64,000 nucleotides of DNA from Voacanga thouarsii (GCA_026120185.1 JANUWF010001819.1:1054001-1118000), one strand, 5' to 3'; counted from the stretch's first letter, positions 24,166-37,756 are shown. The notes: generated by a model not told the origin, from the sequence alone. Made by a program: numbers and translations.

Positions 24166-24604
24166 CACTATAAGAAAATGATACATTGAAGACAAAATTT
24201 TAGCTAGAATTTTTTTTTTTTTGTTACTAAAAGTACCCTTTAGGGTGAAAATTTTTTCTTTAGCAACAAAAACTTTTTGTCGCTACTAATTAAGACCTTT
24301 GGTAACAAAATTTTTATTTCCTAGCTAAAAAAGATGGATTTAGTTAAGAAATACGTTTATTAATTAGAAAAATTTATGTTTCCTCGCTAATGATGCATCA
24401 TCAGCTACGAAAATATATTTCCTAACAAAAAATATTAATTTTTTATCATTATTAACTATACTTTTAGTAACAAAATTTGTATTTCCTAACTAATACCTAT
24501 TCTTAAATTTTTTAAATATTTACAACATGACCCCAAAAATTTTGTAAATTGATCTTTAAATTTTGTATAAATTCAAAATGACCTCAACAATTTTTAAATT
24601 AGTC
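24166..24604 (+). mobile_element. CACTA-like terminus with subterminal repeats
   Basis: CACTATAAGAAAATGATAC at 24166 has the CACTA start and A-rich continuation of En/Spm termini. It is followed by short repeated motifs in both orientations, such as TTAGCAACAAAA, GTAACAAAATTT and ATTTCCTAGCTA, as seen in subterminal regions of that superfamily. No matching TAGTG end was found in the window, so the element may be truncated by the viral sequence at ~27165. No transposase seen here. Confidence 0.5.
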
Positions 24605-27160
24605 CCAAAATTTTTAAATATATACAATATGATATCATATCAGATTATGCTAGATTATGTAACAAAATATATCTGATTACCTTTAAATTTTGTTATAATA
24701 CTTTTTCTAGCAATTTTAACAAATCTAATGATTAGAATGTTAATTTGATACACCTATCTTTGTAAATGTGTTAGGTTTTGGATATTTTTATAGAGATTAT
24801 ACTAGATTATATTATAAAGTATATCTGACTACCTTTAAATTTGGTGATGATACTTTTGTTAGAAATTTAAACAAATCTAACGGTTGGATTGTTAATTTGA
24901 TCTACTTGTTTTTGTAATTGTGTTAATTTTTTGGTATTGTTATAAATATTATATTAGATTATGTGGTAACATATATCTGATTATCTTCAAATTTTGTTAT
25001 AGTATTTCTTCATAGTAATTTTAACAAATCTAACAGTTGGATCAGTGATTTGGTACAAATATCTTTGAAAAATGCATTAGTTTTTAGGCATTTTTATAGA
25101 TTGCTAGATTATGTGATAAAATATATTCGATTACCATCAAATTTTGTCACAATATTTTTTTTAAACATTTTTAGCAAGTCTAATGGTTGGATCATTAATT
25201 TCATGCTCATATCTTTGTAAATGAGTTAGGTTTTGGGCATTTTTACAGAGATTATGCTAGATTATACGCCACAATGCATTCGATTACCTTTAAATTTAGT
25301 CATAACATTTGTCTTAATAATTTAAACAAATCTAACGGTTGGATATTTAATTTGATATACCTATCTTTGTAAATATGTTAAGTTTTGGGTATTTTTACAG
25401 AGATTATACTAGATTATATAACAAAATACATTTAATTAACTTAAACTTGGTCATAACACGTTTCTAAGCAAACTAAAGAAATTTAACAATTAGATCATTA
25501 ATTTGATATACCTATCTTTGTAAATATATTGGGTTTTGGGAATTTTTAAAGATATTATTTCTTTTGTGTAGCAAAAGACTTTCGATTACCTTCAAATTTT
25601 ATTATAATACTTTTTTATAATTTTAACGAATCTAATGCTTAGATTGTTAATTTGATATGTCTATCTTTAATAAATACATTAAGTTTTGGACATTTTTATT
25701 GATATTATGCAAGATTATGTGGTAAAAATATCCAATTACCTTCAAAATTTTTAATAACACTTTTCTTAACAATTTTAACAAATCTAATAGTTGGACTATG
25801 AATTCGATATGGCTATCTTTGTAAATTCATTCTAGATATGTGGTATAATTTATCCAATTACCTTTAGATTTTGTTATAATACTTTTTTTTAGTAATTTTA
25901 TGAAATCTAATGGTTGGATCATTAATTTGATATGTCTATCATTATAAATGCGTTAGGTTTTGAGCTTTTTTATAGATATTATGCTAGATTATATGTCAAA
26001 ATATATCCAATTACTTTTTAAATTTGGTTATAACACTTTTTTTTTAGTAATTTAAATAAATTTAATGGTGAGATCATTAATTTGATGTTTCTATCTTTGT
26101 AAATAAGTTAGGTTTTGGGCATTTTTTATAGAGATTATACTAGATTTTATCATAAAATATATCCGATTACCTTCAAATTTTGTCATAACACTTTTCTTTG
26201 CAATTTTAACAAATCTAACAGTTAGATCGTTAATTTGATATATCTATCTTTGTAAATGTATTAGGTTTTGAGCTTTTTTGCAGAGATTATGCTAGATTGT
26301 GTCCCAAAATATGTTTGATTACTTTTAAATTTGGTTATAACACTTTGTTTAGAAATTTAAACAAATCTAACAGTTAGATTGTTAATTTGATATGACTATC
26401 TTTGTAAATGCATTAGGTTTTGAATATTTTTATAGAGATTATACTAGATTATGTAGTAAAATATATCTGATTACCTTCAAATTTTGTCATAATACTTTTT
26501 CTTACAGTTTTAACAAATGTAATTGTTGGATCATTAATTTGATATGTGTATCTTTGTAAATGTGTTAGGTTTTGAGTATTTTTATAGATATTATACTAGA
26601 TTATGTAACAAAATATATTCGATTACCTTCAAATTTGATCATCACACTTTTTTTTAGCAATTTAAACAAATTTGACTGTTGGATCGTTAATTTGATATGC
26701 ATATATTTGTAAATTCATTAAGTTTTTGGCATTTTTATAGATATTATACTAAATTATGTAACAAAATATATCCGATTACCTTCAAATTTGGTCATAACAC
26801 TTGACAATTTAAACAAATTTAATGGTTAGATCATTAATTTGATATGCCTATTTTTATAAATGTGTTAGGTTTTGGGCATTTTTATAGGGATTATGCTAGA
26901 TTCTGTGGCAAAATATATCTGATTATCTTCAAATTTGGCCATGTCAGTTTTCTTAGCTATTTAAGCAAATCTGATAGTTGGATCGTTAATTTGACATGCC
27001 TATCTTTTTAAATACGTTAGGTGTTAGGCATGTTTATAGAGGTTATACTATGTTGCAAAAAATATTCAATTCTTCAAATTTGTTATAATACATTTTTAGG
27101 AGTTTTAACAAATCTATCAGTTAGATCATTAATTTAATACACTTATCTTTGTGTGTATGT
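24605..27160 (+). repeat. Satellite-like tandem array, 17 copies of a ~150-bp unit
   Basis: The core AACAAATCTAACRGTTGGATC recurs near 24719, 24871, 25024, 25170, 25326, 25468, 25625, 25776, 25904, 26056, 26208, 26360, 26512, 26667, 26813, 26963 and 27107. Spacings are mostly 142-157 bp (mode 152), with one short interval of 128. Each unit also has ATTACCTTCAAATTTG, TATCTTTGTAAATG, TTAGGTTTTGGGCATTTTTATA and GATTATGCTAGATTATGT. Copies are well diverged from each other. No open frame spans it. It follows the CACTA-like end and may be internal to that element. Confidence 0.92.
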
Positions 27161-27164
27161 GTGT

Positions 27165-27927
27165 GTAGAAATTATACCCGGCGTCTAGGTAGTCCATGAA
27201 ATTGTAGGTAGGTGGTTCAAAGGGGCTTTTAAACTAAATAGGGGGTGTAAATGCCTGATACGGGCCAGGTACTAAGATCAAGGAGTTCTATGATACAACA
27301 TCAAGAATAGGCAATCCTTTATCATTGCGTTCATGTTTGAATTCAATCGAACCAATGGCATAAAGGATGTGTTCATAGAAAAGTCTGGTTTTGAGAGGGT
27401 CTGATTTAAAAAAATGGTTGGATTGATTGTAAGCTTTAGGATGGAGAATGTTCCTTATTTCTCGTTCTATTTTGAAAGCTAGGTTGTGAGGATTTGCAAG
27501 TAGATGAATTATTGTTTTTGAAATAAATTTAAAGGTTTCAATTTTGGGAAAATGTGAAGTTGTTTGTCTCTGGTTTGGTTGGAATTTATGTAGAGGCTGG
27601 AAGTACTACTTCTTTGAAAGATGAAGGGGTTGATAAGGCATAAACAGAATTGTTAATTTTTTTTTGGGTTTAATTGGTTTTTTGGTAGAAGAAGCTGGAT
27701 ATAGAGATTTATAGTAGTAGAAGGTATGGCTAGAGTATTGCTACGTAAAGGAGGTTAAGAGGCAAGGATTGCAAATTTATTTGCTGGTGTAGGGCTGTGA
27801 AGTCAAATGTTTTGCTCCATGATGATTCTTTTTCTGTTACTACTCAATATACTGTAATTTTCAACGATCAAATGATAAGAAATCTTATAAAATCTTATCT
27901 TGTTTGTTCTTGTAGGAATTCTCTTGT
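27165..27927 (-). pseudogene. Caulimovirid copy A: region downstream of RNase H
   Basis: On the minus strand, directly after the RNase H piece, an open stretch around 27345-27560 includes KFISKTIIHLLANPHNLAFK and IEREIRNILHPKAYNQSNHF. I take it as the segment that lies beyond RNase H in some plant pararetroviruses, partly from position and partly from family resemblance; this is the weakest of the copy A assignments. A frame break lies near 27560-27600. The 5' limit of viral sequence on the genome is near 27165, where the tandem array ends. Confidence 0.4.
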
Positions 27928-28460
27928 CTAGAAATTAGGTAGAGAGTTGGATTCTACTTTAATAAATTCAATATCAAAATCTAAGCTAGAAAGTAAGGTT
28001 TGCCATCTGGCAAAAATTTGTTTAGCCACATAGCTTTTCATATCTTTTTGTAAAACATCTTTTGCAGATTTGCAATCAATACGAAGAAGTAAATTTTTAT
28101 TTACCAAATCATCTTGAAATTTTGAAATACATAAAACAATAGAAAGAATTTCTTTTTTGTTGGTGCAATAATTTTTTGACTGGATAGCCAAATACCCGAA
28201 TGATATCTGACTAATTGTTCACTCAATAAACCAGATTTTTTTTTGTTTGAAAATACCTCCATAAACAAGTTCAGAGGCATTGACTTCGACGATCATGAAA
28301 GCATTAGGATCTGGGATGATAAGGAAGTTTCTTGACAAGCTTCTTAATTTTTTGAACAGTTTAGGTCTGTTCTGTACCCCAAGAAATTGGATTTTTACGA
28401 AGACATTAATATAGTGGTTCACAAATTTGTTGCAAGTTTGGGATAAAATTAGATACCAAT
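27928..28460 (-). pseudogene. Caulimovirid copy A: end of reverse transcriptase and RNase H
   Basis: Two minus-strand frames abut. The right one (28219-28422) includes IPDPNAFMIVEVNASELVYG, the start of a viral RNase H in which VNAS stands where TDAS is usual, so the first catalytic Asp is lost. The left one (27928-28191) includes NYCTNKKEILSIVLCISKF and LLLRIDCKSAKDVLQKD, with the Glu and the second Asp, then KQIFARWQTLLSSLDFDIEF. A stop and frame change separate them near 28200. The upstream reverse transcriptase is absent: at ~28460 the sequence switches to an oppositely oriented movement-protein gene. Similar to but distinct from copy B. Confidence 0.75.
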
Positions 28461-28468
28461 AGAAAAGT

Positions 28469-29316
28469 TTGATAAAATTTATGAAAAAGGAATTTTACTT
28501 AGTTCAAAATAATAATATCAAAACCACCGAGAAAATAGTTTCTATCAACAAGCCCTATGGTACTATTTGTCTATTTAATCTAGAAACATTAGAATTACTT
28601 AGAAAGAACAAATATCAATATCTACATATAAGATTAGTACAAGTTACTGTTAAACCTTTATACGGAATAGGAATTGATTCTCCTATATATCTTTTGTTAA
28701 GAGATAGTAGACACTTTGATTTTAATAATAGCCTTTTTAGTAGTACTTGAATCAAATACAGCAAATAGACTTGTTTATTTCAATTACTATCCTAATTTTA
28801 CTATAGATCTAATAGATCCACATATTTTGAAGACCTTAACTCTAAACATTAAAACAAAAAATTTAGATTTTGAACTTGGATCCAAATCTCTTGGATTAAT
28901 TTATTGTGTTTATTATAAAGTCATGAAAACCACTACCTATCCAAAAGTTAAAAGTCATTTAGGTAATACTAGAGAAACTTGTTTATTAGAAACTAAATTT
29001 GAGAGATCTAATGCTTCGGTGCTTGATTCTTTAAGTGGGATGATGTACTTCATGATACAAAATGGAATTTTGAACATATAATTAATCCCAAAAGATACCA
29101 TGAATCCAACAGAATAGATCTAATTATAGAATCCTCTTCAAGAAACATTGAACTTGAATTCAATCAAAAATCCTTTTGTGTAGCTTTTTCCTCTTTTAGT
29201 CCATAACCCCTCTTTCAAAGTCTAAGTACGCAAAAACTTAAAATCGTTGATTTTTCTAATGAAATTCCTAAAATGAACTATGAAGACGACATTAGTGTCA
29301 AATCCTCAAGCCCTAC
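28469..29316 (+). pseudogene. Caulimovirid copy A: movement protein, 5' part
   Basis: The movement protein lets plant pararetroviruses pass between cells through plasmodesmata. On the plus strand, the first frame (28469-28750) has KPYGTICLFN and LHIRLVQVTVKPLYGIGI followed by a leucine-rich LLLRDSRHFDF. The second (to ~29030) has RLVYFNYYPNFTIDL and LTLNIKTKNL, and the third continues with RNIELEFNQKSFCVAFSSF. This block order is that of the caulimovirid 30K-type movement protein. Frameshifts lie near 28740 and 29030, and there is a TAA after FSSFSP near 29205. The gene is then cut at 29316 by the LTR element and resumes at 48807. Confidence 0.82.
29312..29316 (+). repeat. Target-site duplication of the non-autonomous LTR element, left copy
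   Basis: CCTAC here and CGTAC at 48802-48806, one mismatch. Across the insertion the viral frame would pass from SSP-T to KSE, supporting this boundary. Confidence 0.75.
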
Positions 29317-30799
29317 TAATGAGCATTTTTGAGAGTAAGAAATATAACTAAAAATTACACAATTAATCAAGTTTTAATTAAAATACTAAACACTCAACCA
29401 CACATATGGGCAAGTATACCCATCATGTTGCTTAGGGAATAGCAAGTATCGAATCCATGAACTTAGGCTCTTACCTTACTTCACCCAAATCTTTGTTGTT
29501 TAGCTCACTAAATAAATAAAAAAAAAGAGTAAATAACCTACTAACCTAATATACTAGAAAATAAAACAAGTTTACATAAGAATACTCACAAGAATAATTA
29601 AGAAGTAAGAATAAGGAGAAAAAATATGTAAGTAGATAGAAATTCTTGAAGACATGAAATTAATTAATTAGAAATTATTACAATTAATTGCCATCTTGGC
29701 ATCTTGAAGGAATAAAATAGATTCCACATCTTTGTCAAGACATGGATTCACTATCCTTCTAGCCAATTTAGTAGATTTCCTAATCCCACTAAAACAACCA
29801 AAAAGATGAATAAAGATCAATTCTTTAAAAAATACCCTTATTCTCTAGGTGATATTAAAATATGAAATCAATCAGTATCCATATGCTCTAGGTGACATTA
29901 ATCAACTTTTGATTATTTAAGTTCAATTCTTAACCTCCTTTCCCAAGCTAGCCAAGAAAATAAATATAGAATTAATTAAACTGAACCATCTTCTAATTTT
30001 TTTTTCCAAGCTAATTATAATGAAGAAACGAAAATGATAATCAATTGATCAAATAGCTAAAATCAGTACAAAATTATGAATCCAAATATATATTCTAAAT
30101 ACAATTAAAACTTAAATTCCCAATAAATTACGAAGAAGAGAAAAAGAAACCACTCATGGATAAGTAAGCCTTCTTCTTTTTCTATGAAACCTTCTTGAAC
30201 AATCTTATTTCCTTCTCCAACAATCTCCTTGATCCTCCTAAATCTTGGTGCTTAATTCAACTCTCTAGGAGTTTTTTTTAATTGTATAGAGTAAAAAACT
30301 GATTTAATAGGTGTTAGTCTCATGTATTTATAGGAGTTCTAGTTCCTAAAAAGTTAATACAAGAGTCCTAATTCATTTCCAAATCAATTACCAAAAGATC
30401 TCAACATAAGTTGCCAAATTCTGTTCAAAAACTTCTTTTCCCCATCAAATTCCCGATGTAAACCGGCCTTAGCTTATTCGGAACAACAACATCAGTTGTA
30501 CTCTGCTTTTTCTTGTTTAGGTAGTCTTGAGCTGGTACCGGCTCAACCCTTTCAGTTAGGGCCGGCTAAAATCTGTCTGGGTGTCGACGTAAACCGGCCC
30601 CATGCACTAACCAACATTGGTGCCCTTTTGTTTTAATCTTTTTAAATGTTTTTGTGCTTGTTTTCACCATTTTTTTCATCAATCATCAATCTACACAAAA
30701 CATATCAAAGTGAGGAGAATCAATAACATATAATCTAAAAATAAAGGATAAAGTCACAACAAATACCTTCAAATATATGTGCACAGTTAGCCCCTATCA
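29317..30799 (-). repeat. 3' LTR of the non-autonomous element (left)
   Basis: Collinear with 47232-48801: both contain TTACACAATTAAT, GGGAATAGCAAGTATCGAAT, TTGAAGACATGA, AGGAGTTCTAGTT and end GCCCCTATCA. This copy is ~1.48 kb, the other ~1.57 kb. Confidence 0.88.
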
Positions 30800-31905
30800 A
30801 TTCTACCACACATAAGCTTTGCTTGTCCTCAAGCAAATAAGAATTAAACACACCAAGTAAATAGCTCGATTAATTGAGTGACTCTAGTGAACATGACCAA
30901 TATAGTAAAGATATTATCTTTCTGTCAATTTATGAATTCAATCCAATAAATATTCAACCGAGCCAAGTTCATATAAACTCATGTATTAAGATAGACATCA
31001 CCAAGGCCATTGAAGTTGGGTTTAAACAAGTTCATATTCATTTAATGTATTTCACCCCATTCCTTAAGCCAAAGATGCAAATATTGTGACTCATATAAGT
31101 TAGGAATAATAATCAATTCAAGTTCTACAATTTCCAAACTACTACAATCTGAGTAGTAAACTAGGGATATTCCCACCATTGTTTTCTTGGGAATTCATAA
31201 TCTCAAGTGAATGGATTTCTTTCACTCACCATATTGGCCCCATAATTTTTCAAAGAATTTTTTCACATATCAATTTTTTTTTTCACTCACTTTTTCATAT
31301 TTTTTTTCTTTTTTCCATTGTTTTTTCTTTTCTTTTTCGTACCAAAATGGGCACATACATCCCTTTCTGCATTTTTTTTTCTCTCAACCTCACTTCTCGC
31401 CCTATTTACTTAAACTCAGAATAATGACTAGTTTAGAAAATCATAGTACCAAAATCAACCAAAATTCTATACTTATACTTCATCACAAAATCAACATCAA
31501 TCCTCAAGAAACAAAATGTCTCAATATCTACTAAAACATAAACAAGGTTAATCTAAATTCTCAAGATTTAGCTTATATCACACTTAATATACAAGTTTAC
31601 ACAAAATCAAACTCAATCAAATAAGTCTTAAACCAATTTCTCATGCCAAAAGAAAAACAATAACAATACTATAATAGTCAAAAATTGAAATTTTGCTACA
31701 AAAAAAAATTCAAAATTTCAAAAATTTCAAATTAGCTCAAAATTTTACCAAAATTGATTAAAAAAAAAAAAGGACAAAGAACATCACCAAACCACTCCCT
31801 TACACTTAACTTGGATAATATCCTCGTTAGCCAAAAAGCAACACAATAAAGCATCTCTAGAAGGACAAAAAATAATAAAGGGGGTAGAAACTTAAGCAAT
31901 ACTCC
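30800..31905 (-). other. Internal DNA of the non-autonomous element, left part
   Basis: Noncoding as far as I can see. Minus-strand GAGGACAAGCAAAG followed by a TGTGGTAGAAT purine-rich tract (30800-30840) precedes the 3' LTR and is the likely plus-strand primer. A pyrimidine-rich TTTTTC stretch (31255-31385) makes chance frames rich in Phe. A second purine tract (about 31790-31820, minus GTTAAGTGTAAGGGAGTGG) resembles the one at 45785-45810. Confidence 0.55.
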
Positions 31906-31910
31906 CCAAG
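31906..31910 (+). repeat. Target-site duplication of the Copia element, left copy
   Basis: CCAAG here and CCAAA at 45602-45606, one mismatch. Confidence 0.55.
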
Positions 31911-33422
31911 TGCAATAAGCTCCAAAATGGCAAAAATGATCAAACCGAAAGCATGCTTACAGAACAAAAAATTTTACCTCTTTGTTTGAATGACCCTTTT
32001 TGTATTGAAGAAGATGTTTGTACAAGGATGCTTGAAGCTATTAGATCACGTTCTTGTAAACGTCGACATCGTCTCATTCACGCAAAACTTTTGAGCTTCC
32101 GAAATGGTGCCCTTTCCTCTGTCGGTGAAAGCTCAAAGAAGTGGGTTTCACTTGGCCTCTGTGTTTCAAAATGGGTTTGTTTTGTACAAGATTAACAACG
32201 AAGAGAACCCCCTTCATTTGCTTTTCACTTGATTTTTATCAATTCCAAACCATCACCGAGAGAGGGAAACCAACAACATGAAAATAGAAAGCAGCCATGT
32301 TTTCTATTATCCTTCATGCAAAACAACATGGGATCCATTCTGTGTTGTTTTTATTTTTTATTTTAATTAATTAATTAATTAATTATTTAAATTTTATTTT
32401 ACCCTTAGTCTTAGTCATTGGGCCAGATAAAATTATTTATTCTTGGACTTAAACACCTATAAATAATAAATTTTAATTATTTTTTTTGGGCTTCATTAAA
32501 CAGCCTAATAAATAATTAACAAGTCTAAATAGACCAATATAAAATAATAGGCATTTTATCTAGTTTATATCTAAATTAGTTTTCTAATTATTCAATCTGG
32601 GCCTTGGGCCCTGAATAATTAATTAATTAATTAAACTAGATAAAATATATACTCTCTCTTGAGCCTATTAATTTATTCTAGTCTAATAATAAGTTAGACT
32701 AATAAAATAAAATAAAATTCATAATTATCAAGACTAATTCCTTAACCTAAATATGTCAGGACTTAAGGGCCATTCCAAGTACCAAAAGACACATTGTCTT
32801 GGCTATTAAAATGATCAAAATACCCATACTATATAAATAGTTATATTTTATATTTTAAATATTTTCTAATATCACCATAAGGAAATATTGACCCCAAGGA
32901 TAATGCTGCGCTAGGAAAGTCTTCGACCTACAGATGTAATGACTAAAATACCCCGCTATGCATTTAGAGAGGAATGGGGTACTAATACCTCTCTAATAGA
33001 CATTTACCATCCTTAGACCTCTAGTCTAATGATCCACGACTCCTAAAATGTTTTCACTTTCCAATGGAGCTACCTTAAAGTAAACATCCAAGTTATGTTC
33101 CCCAGGACCCTGGATAATTAGATTATTTGAACAGAGCCATAAAGGGTGAGATAGTGTAGAAGCTATCTTGTACAAGTCCATTTTAACTAACTAGTTATAT
33201 ATACCCAATATACAAATATATCGACTTTACGAAAAAACCTCAACTATAGTATATCAAAGTATATGCTTCTAGGTTCATCAGACTACCAACTCATACCCAA
33301 GCGGTCGAGTATTAGTCCACGATATAGCAGTAATAGTCTGGGTTTCTTCTAAATAATACTTTTAGAAACTACTATTACAGGTCATGTTCTACGTATTCGA
33401 AATATACTTATGCTATGAAGTG

Positions 33423-33427
33423 AGTGG
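33423..33427 (+). repeat. Target-site duplication GTGGA, left copy
   Basis: GTGGA before the solo LTR start TGTGAAACCCC; identical to 37752-37756. Confidence 0.9.
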
Positions 33428-35344
33428 ATGTGAAACCCCAGTCAAAACCAACTTTAAAGTAAGGGGGTTGGGATGCATATCATATTTATTTGCATGTTTA
33501 AATATATTTTTATATGATTTTATGTGCTTTGGATTTGTGTTTTTAGTCTCGAGGGCTTAATTATGTTTATCGAGAAAAGAAGGGCAAAATGGTAATTTTT
33601 GCTTGAGGTGAAAATAGGGAGATAGCTTGAGGATTAAATAGGAAAAATATTTTGGAAAAAAAAAATAAGAACAAGAGTTGTTGTGGTTTTGTGGTTAGAG
33701 CTTTAGAATTAATTCTGGAGGTCTTGGGTTCAAATTCCATCATTTGAGCTTTAGCATTATTAAATTTTTTTTTTTTTTTTTTGGAAAGGTTGTATTTTCG
33801 GCCTTGTGTGCTCTAGAGAAGAGTAGAGGTGTTGTCCTAGGTGAGACATAATAGGAGTATCCTAATCCTACTCTTGTGCCCTACAAAAATTTTCAAGGGA
33901 ATTCATACCCTTCTTGATCCTTAGTTTTTCCTACTTCTCAATTCATTAGGTTGGTCGATTTGTTTTAGCTAATTTCATTCTAGAAAATTTCAGTAAAGTG
34001 CTGTGGCTTTGAAGGTTCAAAAATGTCTTAGTGTAAGACATTTTATGGACCGAAAATGGGTAGGAGTTAGGGAAGGTTCCCAAGAGATTAAACTCCATGG
34101 TTGAACCTTCAAAACCCCACTCTAGCTATGTTCATTTTCTTCATGAAGTAATCTGGAATTTTTCCAGCTTCTTGTGTATTCAAGGTGTTGAAATTTTCAG
34201 CCATCATTCCCTCCTAAATTCTGCCAGAAAAATAGCCCTCTTGACCAGCTTGAAATCTAAAATTTTATGGCCAAATTCTGACTGCACAAATGCTGTGCAA
34301 ACCAGAAAATTTTCTGGGCAAATTCGCAGCTTAGGTGAGCTTGAACAAGCTGTTTTCTTCCAGTTTTTCACCAGCATCTTAGCCACATTTTTCATCCATA
34401 AAGAAGGCTGGAAACCAGCCTTGAAAGACCTTTGAATACCCCTTCAAATCTTTTGCAAGTTGGCTGGAAAATGGTAGCAAAAGCTGCCCAGAAATTTCCA
34501 GTAGGTAGCGAAATTTTGTACAGGAAATTTTCCAGCCTTGCACCATCTTTAGCCCTAACCGAAAATTCACAATTTTTCTGCACAAACGTCTCTTGAACAG
34601 CCATGAACTGAGATCCATCATCTTTCCCAACTTTCTTCTTGAAAACCCAGTGATGGCTGCCCCTAAAATATCTCCAACAATTACTCCAATCAAGCCTTTG
34701 ATTGAAGACCAAAATTTCAGCAAATATGTTTAGTAAACTTCCATAAAACATCCCTTAAACAACCAGACATTCCTTCACCATTTTACTCCCTCTTTTTGGC
34801 CACCATTAAGCTTCTTCAAACAGCTTTCATTCCAGCAGAATCCCTATCCAACAGTCGGCCATTACAGCTTCCAAAAAACTCTCCACTAATCAAAGATCTT
34901 CTTGTCATATTTTGTTTCCAAATTTGATCTCCTAAAATATTCTTTTAGGATTTCAAACAACAAACCTTTTCTTTTCCTATCAAACCAGAAAAATCAATTT
35001 CCAAAACCCCTCAAACAATTCGGCCACTCCAATCCCACAAAATTTCGGCCAGCTTCAATCAAATCCTCTCCATTCTCTTCAACCTTCAAGAACACCTAGA
35101 ACACCAAGAACACATACTCACTTTCTCTCGCCTAAGGCCACCAAAACCACTTCAATCTTCTTCAAGAAAATTCCAGATTTCACCTCCTCACTCCCGTAAA
35201 TCCATTCATACCACTTTTAACATCAAACTCCAAAATCCAACTCTCTCTCTTAGATAAAAAATCAGTATTTTTGTGAAGGCTCAAGAACACCTTTAAGGTA
35301 AGCTTATTTAATCAACTTCATCTTCACTAATCTTCAACCTCTAA

Positions 35345-35380
<36 letters not shown>

Positions 35381-37751
35381 CATACTAATGGACTCTCTTT
35401 TTTTCTCTCTCTCCCTCTCTCTTTCTCTCTTGGCTAAGTGGTGACTTCCACCATGGCCATGTTTTCTTCATCTCTCTCGGACGGATCTAGTCTCCGAAGA
35501 GTAGGATCCATTCGAGACTCCTCCAAAGTACTCATCAATCAAGTAAGCCTCTTCAACCCTCTCTTTAAATTCTAGATTCATATCTCTAGGATGATTTTGG
35601 AAGGAGATGGATTGTGATTAGGATTTAAGCATGTGTTGTTGTGAAGGAGTTGAGATTTGAGCATGAATAAATGTGTGTATATGATAGAGGTGGGTTTGAT
35701 TCATGGATTGTTTGTCTTGGTTGATTGTATGGCATTTTTAAGGTTTAATGCATGTCTCCATGTCGTGAGCGGTATATGTGATTAAGCATGTTAGAGATTA
35801 TGTAAGGTTTATGTTCATGTATGATTGTTGAAGCCATGAATATGTTTATGTTAGTAGAGGATGGATCATGTCTTGGTAAATTTAGATCTATGCCTTATTC
35901 ATGTTTTGGATGATTTGATAAGTTGGAGTGGAGTGTATGTTCATGATTATTACTAGCAATAGAAATATGATCATGACCTTGTTGTCCCTAAGTTAATTTT
36001 ATTTCATCAATAAAATGATTATTACTATAATTTCTTCTAGTAAATTTCAAAAACCCTAGGAAATTGTGGATTTGATCCTTTATATAAAATAGCGATATTT
36101 TAGTCAAATAAATGATAGCTTTTATTAAAGAAATAAAATATATTGATATTTTATAAAATAATAACATCAAATAAAGCCTTTGATATAAATAATCATAATA
36201 AGTAAAATATTAATTTTGTATGTCTTATATTCATAAATACTATTAAAATTTATTATATTTCAATTATTACCTTTTAATCAAAACCTATTAAAATTTACTT
36301 GCAATTAATTTTAGTCATCAATTAATTTCTAACAATTAATCATTAATAGATTATTATTTTGCATAATACCACCTAGGACCCTTCATCAAATAAACTCTAA
36401 TTTATTTTTAACAAGATTTAAACCTTCAACTTATTGTACCTATTTCCCAAACTCTAGTTATTTTAATATCTAGCCTATATTTATTTTATAAACCCTGTTA
36501 TTTATTATCTAGCCTCAAAGCTTGGGACACTATGGACATGATTGTGGTAAGTTGAGCCAGTTTTATTTATGAAAGTGAATTTTGGCTTGAGTTTAATTAT
36601 GGCTTATATTTACCCTAGGCGAGATTAGGTCAGCTGTTGGAGACCCTTATTTTGAGCAAGGATCAGGTAAGCTCATACATAAAACTTGTATGTTGCAAAA
36701 AGTTATTATGGCAAGCTAAACCCGAAGTTTGTGAACACTGATTTGGTAAAGGCAATTAGGGATTGTTCCTTTCTTGTTTCTGTCAAACCAATTATTTGAA
36801 AATCAACAAGCAATTTTATTCAAACACTAAACTGTTTCTAAAACTAATTTTGACAAAGACTTTGGAAATTCTTAATTGCCATTTTCAAGTAAAGTTATGG
36901 TTTATCAGTTTTCTCCCAAGTGGGATGATCTACGTTGAGTATTCAATAAGGGTAGGCTTGTAGTACTAGTTTTGAAGAGTAAGAGTGAGTCTTCTGGTAG
37001 GAGGCCACCTCCAGAAGATAAACTCAACTTAGAGAAATGTTAGTACTACTTAGTCATGCCGGTCCGAGCTAGCAGTTTTAGTCATGTGGACTGTGTGTTG
37101 CCGGAATAGACAACCAGTTTTGTTTGGGTGTAGAGAAGGAGGAGAATCTTACCCAGTTGACCGATCACCTACCTTTTGTCAGTCTGCACAAAGTGTGGCA
37201 GTCTGACCGGCAGTATACCCAACGTGTGGCATATTGACCATGTGGACATGGGGCCCAACATGTGGTAACCCATGACCACATTTTTTAGTGGTTGATTTTA
37301 TTGTACCTATATGGTTGGAAAAGTCAAAATGCCACTCTTGCTTTTGTAGATCATTTATTGTTTGTCAGTAATTCTCCTATGAAGATTTTGTAATTTGCAT
37401 TTAGGAACTATTTTCACTAAACACTAAAAGCACAAACGGACTTTCTGAGATTTTTATCTCATCACCATTTTTACCATGATTTCAGGTCGATTCTGCTGTG
37501 GGGATAAGTAGCTAGTGTTGTCTACCTTGGAAGAGATTTTGTTATTCATTTTTGTGTAGTGCTTTGGGAGCTGAGAGTGAATAATTTTATTCTGGATTTG
37601 TTTTTGAATTCTTGGATTATAATAAGTTTTAAGTTTAAAGTATTGTTTTTATTCTATTATTTTGATTGTGTGACCTAGTTATAAAGACCCCTTATCCTTT
37701 GGATGGGACGACATCTCCAACCCTGTTGGGCCTAGGTAGCAGGGTGTTACA
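33428..37751 (+). mobile_element. Solo LTR of the Tekay-type chromovirus family (4324 bp)
   Basis: Starts TGTGAAACCCC and ends CAGGGTGTTACA, and is collinear with 10065-14357 and 19776-24100 throughout, including the tRNA-like segment (33679-33739) and the TTATAAAGACCCCTTATCC end block. It differs more from those two than they do from each other. The perfect GTGGA duplication shows a full element inserted here and later lost its interior by LTR-LTR recombination. A TA microsatellite (about 35349-35378) replaces the AC tract. Frames inside, such as 34392-34751, are not conserved with the other copies. Confidence 0.92.
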
Positions 37752-37756
37752 GTGGA
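37752..37756 (+). repeat. Target-site duplication GTGGA, right copy
   Basis: Identical to 33423-33427. Confidence 0.9.

Noticed and set aside
24605..27160. CRISPR-like regular spacing
   Set aside because: The whole ~150-bp unit is repeated, not a short repeat with unique spacers, and the genome is eukaryotic.
31179..31534. Phe/Ser-rich frames of 81 and 107 codons
   Set aside because: They come from a TTTTTC-rich stretch inside the non-autonomous element; no motif, and overlapping frames are equally open.
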